Assembly: GCF_000499845.2 (NCBI RefSeq)
Contig: NC_023749.2
Span: 45,578,108 to 45,642,107, forward strand
Reading direction: 5' to 3'
From: Phaseolus vulgaris
Taxonomy: Eukaryota > Streptophyta > Magnoliopsida > Fabales > Fabaceae
DNA length: 64,000 nucleotides
The number at the start of each line of letters is the position of its first letter. Position 1 is the stretch's first letter. Below, piece by piece: positions 58,841 through 64,000 of the stretch. The notes below the pieces were generated by a model, which was given only the letters and a program-made list of their open reading frames with translations, was not told the DNA's origin and made no database searches. Position numbers and translations under genes: made by a program.

Positions 58841-60290
58841 TTTTCCCTCTTCAGAAGTATTTGTCCTAAGATTCAGGCTTTCTACTCCAAGTTTGCCACC
58901 TTTATTTATTTATTTTTTCTTCACTTTCCTCCAGGATCAAACATCATCCTATAAAAACAAGCAAACAATAAAACAAATGGTATTTTTAAAAAAATAATAA
59001 TAACAATAGTAGAAGAGAGGACATTCCTTCCAAGATCATTGTACCCCTTACCTATTACATAGACAAGATTGACCAAAGGAGTACAATTGTTTTATGTTTT
59101 CTTACCTTGTAAACTTGATTAATTATGTGATCATTTTGTTTAGGTAGAACTTCACTAGGTTTTTCTTTACCTAATTTAACACAGGACAAAGATTTTTCAA
59201 ATTTCAACTATGTTTGTAGTTGATTTTCCACTATTTGTGAAAGTGTTGAAAAACTAACGACAAGCTTATTTTCTCTGTGAGTGAAAGTAATTTTATTATA
59301 ATAACCATGGTAAACAAAGGTACGGTTAAAATGCCCATGTTGTTCTAATAAAATATCACAAGCTTCTACAAGCACAATATGACTCAAAACATTTTTATCA
59401 TAGTGTCCTAAAGAAGGCTTGACTTTCACTTGTTGACTTACAATTAGATCTCCATCATTTTGAGTCCAAGAAAGTTTATAAGATTGAAAAAGGGTTTTTG
59501 TGTTGTGTTTCAACATTTTAATTAACCTAATACTATTCACAAGATTTTTCTATAGATGAGGAATTCTCATCAATGTATAGTGTTGCGCCAGACAAAGATT
59601 TTTCTATGCACATCCTCACAAGGGTTGTCTAGAGAGGAATTCATGTCACTGTCTTATTCAACTCCAGACAAAAATTTGTTACCCTTTCTTTCTTTTCTTC
59701 CTTTTTTCCTTCTAAAACCAAATTTGTATTATTCAAAATTTCATCATCATGTTCTCTTAAAAATAATTTTTCTTTTGAATACTCAAAAATGTTGTATCCA
59801 TTTCCATGATCATGATAGTTTAAAACATACTCTAAGTGTTTTTCCTTGGACAAATAAATTTCTTATTCAGAGAGTTTGCTAGCCTTAGGGAAAGTTTCTT
59901 GGCATTTTTATTTCTCTCTACTAAACTCTTCCTTATGCTTACTTCTATATTTTCCCTCATCTTTTTTATTTTGTGAGACCCTAAAACTTGACTTTGAGGG
60001 TAACCCCCCTCTTTTATTCATTCCTAGGCTAAAATGAACTAGGGGATTTTAAACTAAAGTAATATTTCCTATATTCACGACTAGTTTTGTCCTGACTTTT
60101 CAAAAATTGGGCAAGTGTACTTTTCAAATAAAATATTTCTCTCCTAGCAACCCCTTCTTGAGCTCCCTACCCCTATTATCATTGGAACCTCGTATTATAT
60201 ACAAATGATTACTCATTGTGGACTTAAATAAATTCAAAGATTTTCACAAAATATTTTAAAGCCCAACAAAAGTTTCACATATATGGTTTT
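58841..60290 (-). pseudogene. gypsy gag start and protease-region remnant
   Basis: Gag start on the minus strand at 60214 (MSNHLYIIRGSNDNRGRELK). 59853-59641 is a Lys/Glu-rich frame. 59540-59208 encodes SYKLSWTQNDGDLIVSQQV, then HIVLVEACDILL and FVYHGYYNKITFTHRENKL, which follow the plant gypsy protease pattern (KVxxxVxVxFxIG...LLGRPWxxDRxxxHDGxxNxYxF) with changes. The DTG active site, RT and integrase are not found. The 3' LTR follows below 58840. Confidence 0.7.
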
Positions 60291-60566
60291 TAAGTTTTCA
60301 ATAAAAACAAAGAAAGCAAAACTAATAGTTTTAGGCGGTAGTCACCTAAAGGTTCGAAAGAGAGACTAGATATAAGTAGACTCCCAGGAAATAGAGGTGA
60401 GTCACAAAGAACACAAGAAGGTTGAACAACACTTGTATATGAAGGTGTATCACCTTGTTGTGCTCTTCTTTCTCATCTCGATGTCTTCTTATAGGTCTTC
60501 GAATATGATTGTTGCTTTAAAGATGTGTGAAGAATGTTTAATATTCTTTTTTCTTAGTTGTTTGCA

Positions 60567-61769
60567 TTGCTCTCGAATCATATGCCACTTAATTGACATG
60601 TTATTGCTTAAGTGAGACCCATGCGATGTTCAATCATTGCACTTTCTACATTAAGTCACTCAACCAATATGTTGGTTATTCAAGCGATTGGTATATAGCT
60701 TAAGTGATGGCTTGTAACTGAAGCAAGGAGATGTCAATATGATTTTCTCTCCTCTAGAAGCATATTACTCAAGCATTGTTCTGAACGCTTAATCGTGGCG
60801 ATGGAAGTACACACATATCTTGATCATGGGACTGTGCATGATGTGTGTCTTGAATGCTCAAACACTTGTTAGACCCTAACCGATCCAGTGACAATGAAGG
60901 TGATTCTATAACTTATTGGATTATTTTCAATAAAAGGTTGTCACTTAAGAAATAACGAGAATCTCAAGTGACGAGATGGTCCATGGAGTGAGGAGAACTT
61001 AGAGGGAATATTTCTATCAGGTTGCCTTTTACTCAAGTAGTAAGCATATCACTCAAGCAAGATAGTTGATGAATTAAAGAGGTTACTCAAGCAATGGTGT
61101 TTTGGATATGATGATTTTTATTGTGTTATGTGCTTTTATACATGTGTCGAGTGATGCATTGATGGTATGAAGTATAAAAGGTAAGATTAATTATATATGT
61201 TATGAAGGTATATGATTAATAAAGAGATGCATGACATGATGTATGTGATATATATATATATATATATTCCCCTTTTTATGACTCTTTGTTGGTGGTGGAT
61301 CCTAGTTGGATTAGATTAAATACATATGTATGTGTGTTAGCATATATGTGAATAAGGTTTGACCTTAGATGAGTAGCCTTGGATGGGTGGTTTCATGATC
61401 CTTGATGGGTGTTGTTGGGATGTCAACATGGTATCATACCTTAGGTGATGGTAATAAACATAACACTCACGTTAACATAAGTGTCTAGCTTCACTAATGA
61501 TCTAGTCGTGTAGACAAGACTTTGAGTGGTGAAAAACTAAAGGAGACTTACATCAGACTTGGTAGTAGGTGTACATTTGGCTTAGTAGCAAATGCTTTGT
61601 GCCACCCTAACACTACAAACATACACTAGTTAAGGTCTAATAGGCTTTGGAATGTGTTAGATGTTAGTCTCTAGTGTGACTTGTTTATTATGGGTTTTAG
61701 AGTCTTCTAGAGGCCATCTTAAATTTAGTCACGACATAATGTGTGGCTAAATATGAGTTAATTAACATT
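60567..61769 (+). mobile_element. CTCAAG-rich element, copy 2
   Basis: Matches 43374-43978 plus 45200-45760 and is continuous where copy 1 carries the solo LTR. It is itself cut at 61769 by an LTR starting TGTTAGAGAAAAATCC. An (AT)n run of about 18 bp lies at 61250-61267. Confidence 0.7.
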
Positions 61770-62223
61770 TGTTAGAGAAAAATCCAACAACCCGTAAGTG
61801 TAGTTAAACAACAAAGTATAAAACATTATCTTACTAACAGATCATGTAAGACGTAGGTCTTCTGTTTGACAAATGATATAACATTGTACAATCTCATTTG
61901 CGTCTAATAAGCAATGGTCTTCTCACACGATAAATACATAGACTTAAGTTAACATTGTAGTTCCCAAAAAAACTTTTTATCTTTATTCTATGTTGCAGGG
62001 AATGTTTGTTTCCTTCATCTGTTAAAATATGTCAACATCTAAGATCTCATGTGAAATGAGAAAAGTTTATGTTTTAACAATTCCCTAACGTGTGTTTTGC
62101 TAACTCTGAAAGATATTATATATCCTATATAGTTTTGCGTTTTACACAATTTTAAGTAAAGACACTTTCTCCACGGAGAGATAAACACTACCAACTATCA
62201 CGGTGTTGCTTCAAAAGAAGAAG

Positions 62224-63265
62224 TGTTAGAAATGTAGGTTGAGTTCAATAGGGAGTGAATTGAACTATTGAAATTTTCTTGAAAATCTAGACTAGAATGA
62301 AATTCTTAAGAAAAATCAACTAATTAGAATAGAACAACTAATTGACACTAAAAAATTTAATCAATTAATTTTTACTAGATCACACAATTAGTTAGTTGAA
62401 TTTTTGAACACACGAAACACATAAAAATCAAACTACAAAAATATAGAGAGAGAGCAGGAAAAACACATTAAGATTTTTATACTAGTTCACTCTTTCTCAA
62501 GAGCTACATCTAGTTCTCAATCACATCAGTTGATATACCACTATAACAAATAATCTTTACAAACAAGACTCATCATACAATCAGTCTTGAACCCTACAAT
62601 ATATCTCAAGCAACACCCTGTTGATTTAAAGAAATTAGAAACCCTATCTAATTTCAATACAACCAAGTTATGGAAACTAAGGAAGAACTTTTTTTAATTA
62701 AGATATGTACTCCAAGAATGCTCCAAGAGTTAAAAGTATTTACTCTCTTTCTGAAAATGTAAAAGCTTGTGTACAAAAAGGTTTTAATATGCGTTTTTAT
62801 AATCCTCACAAAAAATATTTTTCAAACTATTATGTTATTTTTAATGAATTGAAAACTTGATTCAACTGATTGATTTCACTTGTAGTGAAAACAGTGGATT
62901 AATTTGAATCTCTAATTTGTTAAAACCATAACAGATAACAACATCCTTAAAATAAAGAGATTTAAACTTGTTAAATAATAAGTTTTAACAAATTAAACAT
63001 TTGTACATAACTTTTTGAGGTTTTAAGTTATTTGACAGAATAAAATAAACTTTCAATTCATTGAACTTTCCTTAATCCCAACACAAAGTTCTGAATAGTT
63101 AAAAAAAATCAAAACATGATTCTTCGATCTTCATAGATTATTTACATTGATAAACATAAATAAACAAACACAAATATAAGGGCATCTTCTTCAAAAGATT
63201 GATCTTCATTCCTCAAGTGGGTTGGATACATCAAATACAAGCTCCAACTCCACTTATCTCCAACA
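62224..63265 (-). mobile_element. Solo LTR (1042 bp) with perfect AGAAG target duplication
   Basis: Plus strand reads TGTTAGAAATGTAGG at the left and TATCTCCAACA at the right; ends TGTT/AACA are inverted. AGAAG is at 62219-62223 and 63266-63270. Removing it leaves the host LTR continuous. A TATACTAGTTCACTCTTTCT block (about 62479), usual near the end of plant LTRs read leftwards, sets the strand. No coding frame. Confidence 0.8.
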
Positions 63266-63619
63266 AGAAGAACATTTAATCCATGCATGGAACGCATTTA
63301 ACGCATCCTCTACGTTCAAGTTGATCAGACGTAAGGAAGATGTTCACATGAGCTGAAGATGCTTAACGGCAGAAAAGGATTTGCAACGAATATTTTCTTC
63401 AGCACCTATATAAAGACATCCTTCATGAAGAAAAGACCAGAAAAAGAGCTAAAATTTGTAAAGTATTGAAATGCTACAGAAATTTTAATGTGGCCTAGAA
63501 AGCTTTATAAGAATATTGTTGTGTTCATTAGCATACTAGTAGAGTGCTTAAACCTTGTATACATCATTAAATGCTACCTTGTCTGGTGAACAAATCTCGT
63601 GATCTTTTAGACCACATCT

Positions 63620-63790
63620 TAGAAAAATCTTTGTTCTAGTTAGGAATGATTGTGTTTAGAAGAATACTCGTTGGATTAGCCAAGAGTGGCTACGTTCTAA
63701 AAGAATACTTAGATTTTTAGCCAGGAGTGACTACGAAACAATACTCGATGGGTTAGCCAAAAGTAGCTATGTTCTGGAAAAAAAAATACT
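63620..63790 (+). repeat. LTR minisatellite, about four units
   Basis: Units AAGAATACTCGTTGGATTAG, then CCAAGAGTGGCTACGTTCTA-like, repeated with small length changes. Same family as 44240, 48540 and 51690. Confidence 0.8.
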
Positions 63791-64000
63791 CGTTTGTAAC
63801 TTGCAACAATATAGTGAAACTCAATCAATTGATTAATAACTGGACGTAATCTGCATTATTAGATGAACCAATATAAAAATCTGAATAAATTCTTCTTTCC
63901 TTCATCTAATTAAAATTGTATGTTATCAAATCTATTTTAACTTAAGAAGGAGAGTTTTTCAAACTAAGTTTTAGAAAGTATTTAATGATTATTTGTCAAG

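Larger units (their letters stand above)
61770..64000 (+). mobile_element. LTR of the 1.3-kb family, interrupted and cut by the window edge
   Basis: Begins TGTTAGAGAAAAATCC. Landmarks: GTAGGTCTTCTGTTTGAC, ACTACCAACTATCA (about 62187), then the inserted solo LTR, then ACATTTAATCCATGCATGGA (63271), CACCTATATAAAGACATCC (promoter-like, about 63401), the minisatellite (63620-63790), AACTCAATCAATTGATTAA (about 63817) and AACCAATATAAAAATCT (about 63865). Its end lies beyond the window. Confidence 0.65.

Noticed and set aside
1..64000. tRNA, rRNA or other structured RNA genes
   Set aside because: I looked for the TTCGA-type B box with matching arms and for rRNA-like GC-rich blocks and found none convincing; a covariance-model scan would be decisive.

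Overview
The window looks like nuclear DNA of a flowering plant, most likely a eudicot. A legume of the bean/cowpea/soybean group is my guess from the style of the repeats; that is inference, not proof. It is AT-rich and dominated by transposable elements in several stages of decay, and it carries one convincing host gene.

Host gene: a three-exon NAC transcription factor on the minus strand (38560 to 36526). It belongs to the NO APICAL MERISTEM / CUP-SHAPED COTYLEDON 2 class. The 365-residue product has a complete NAC domain, and the third exon holds a miR164 target site (36825-36845). Upstream lie a TATA box (38801-38807), a 24-unit GAA/TTC microsatellite in the leader, and an upstream ATG in another frame that overlaps the true start. 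The gene sits in a relatively transposon-poor island of about 34.6-41.8 kb.

Left flank (1-16 kb): CACTA-type MITEs, one with clean termini and a 3-bp target duplication. A 2-kb foldback element with arms of about 0.9 kb. A 5'-truncated LINE tail. A minus-strand LINE interrupted by a Ty1/copia element (6998-8990) that kept its 5' LTR, primer-binding site and 5-bp target duplication but lost its reverse transcriptase through an internal deletion. A probable 1.87-kb solo LTR (11320-13187) inserted in an older LTR fragment.

Middle (16-34.6 kb): Ty3/gypsy 5' regions in both orientations (16.1-22.9 kb), an inverted pair of LTRs (23.7-25.2 kb), a copia gag remnant, and two long LINE copies arranged tail to tail (25.46-29.37 kb plus; 30.46-34.58 kb minus). 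The second LINE carries an internal inversion with a deletion.

Right flank (41.8-64 kb): two related copies of a CTCAAG-rich LTR-like sequence (43.4-45.8 and 60.6-61.8 kb), each broken by a different LTR insertion. There are several copies of a 1.2-1.3 kb LTR family that carries its own roughly 40-bp minisatellite, a scrambled copia element (gag plus, RT minus), a 411-bp element with 13-bp perfect terminal inverted repeats, and gypsy gag and protease remnants. The right edge is a three-deep nest: solo LTR in LTR in older element.

I found no CRISPR, rRNA or tRNA gene and no new enzymatic system. The points of most interest are the regulation of the NAC gene and the unusually readable insertion and deletion history of the repeats. 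All element boundaries come from reading by eye; those without target duplications are approximate.
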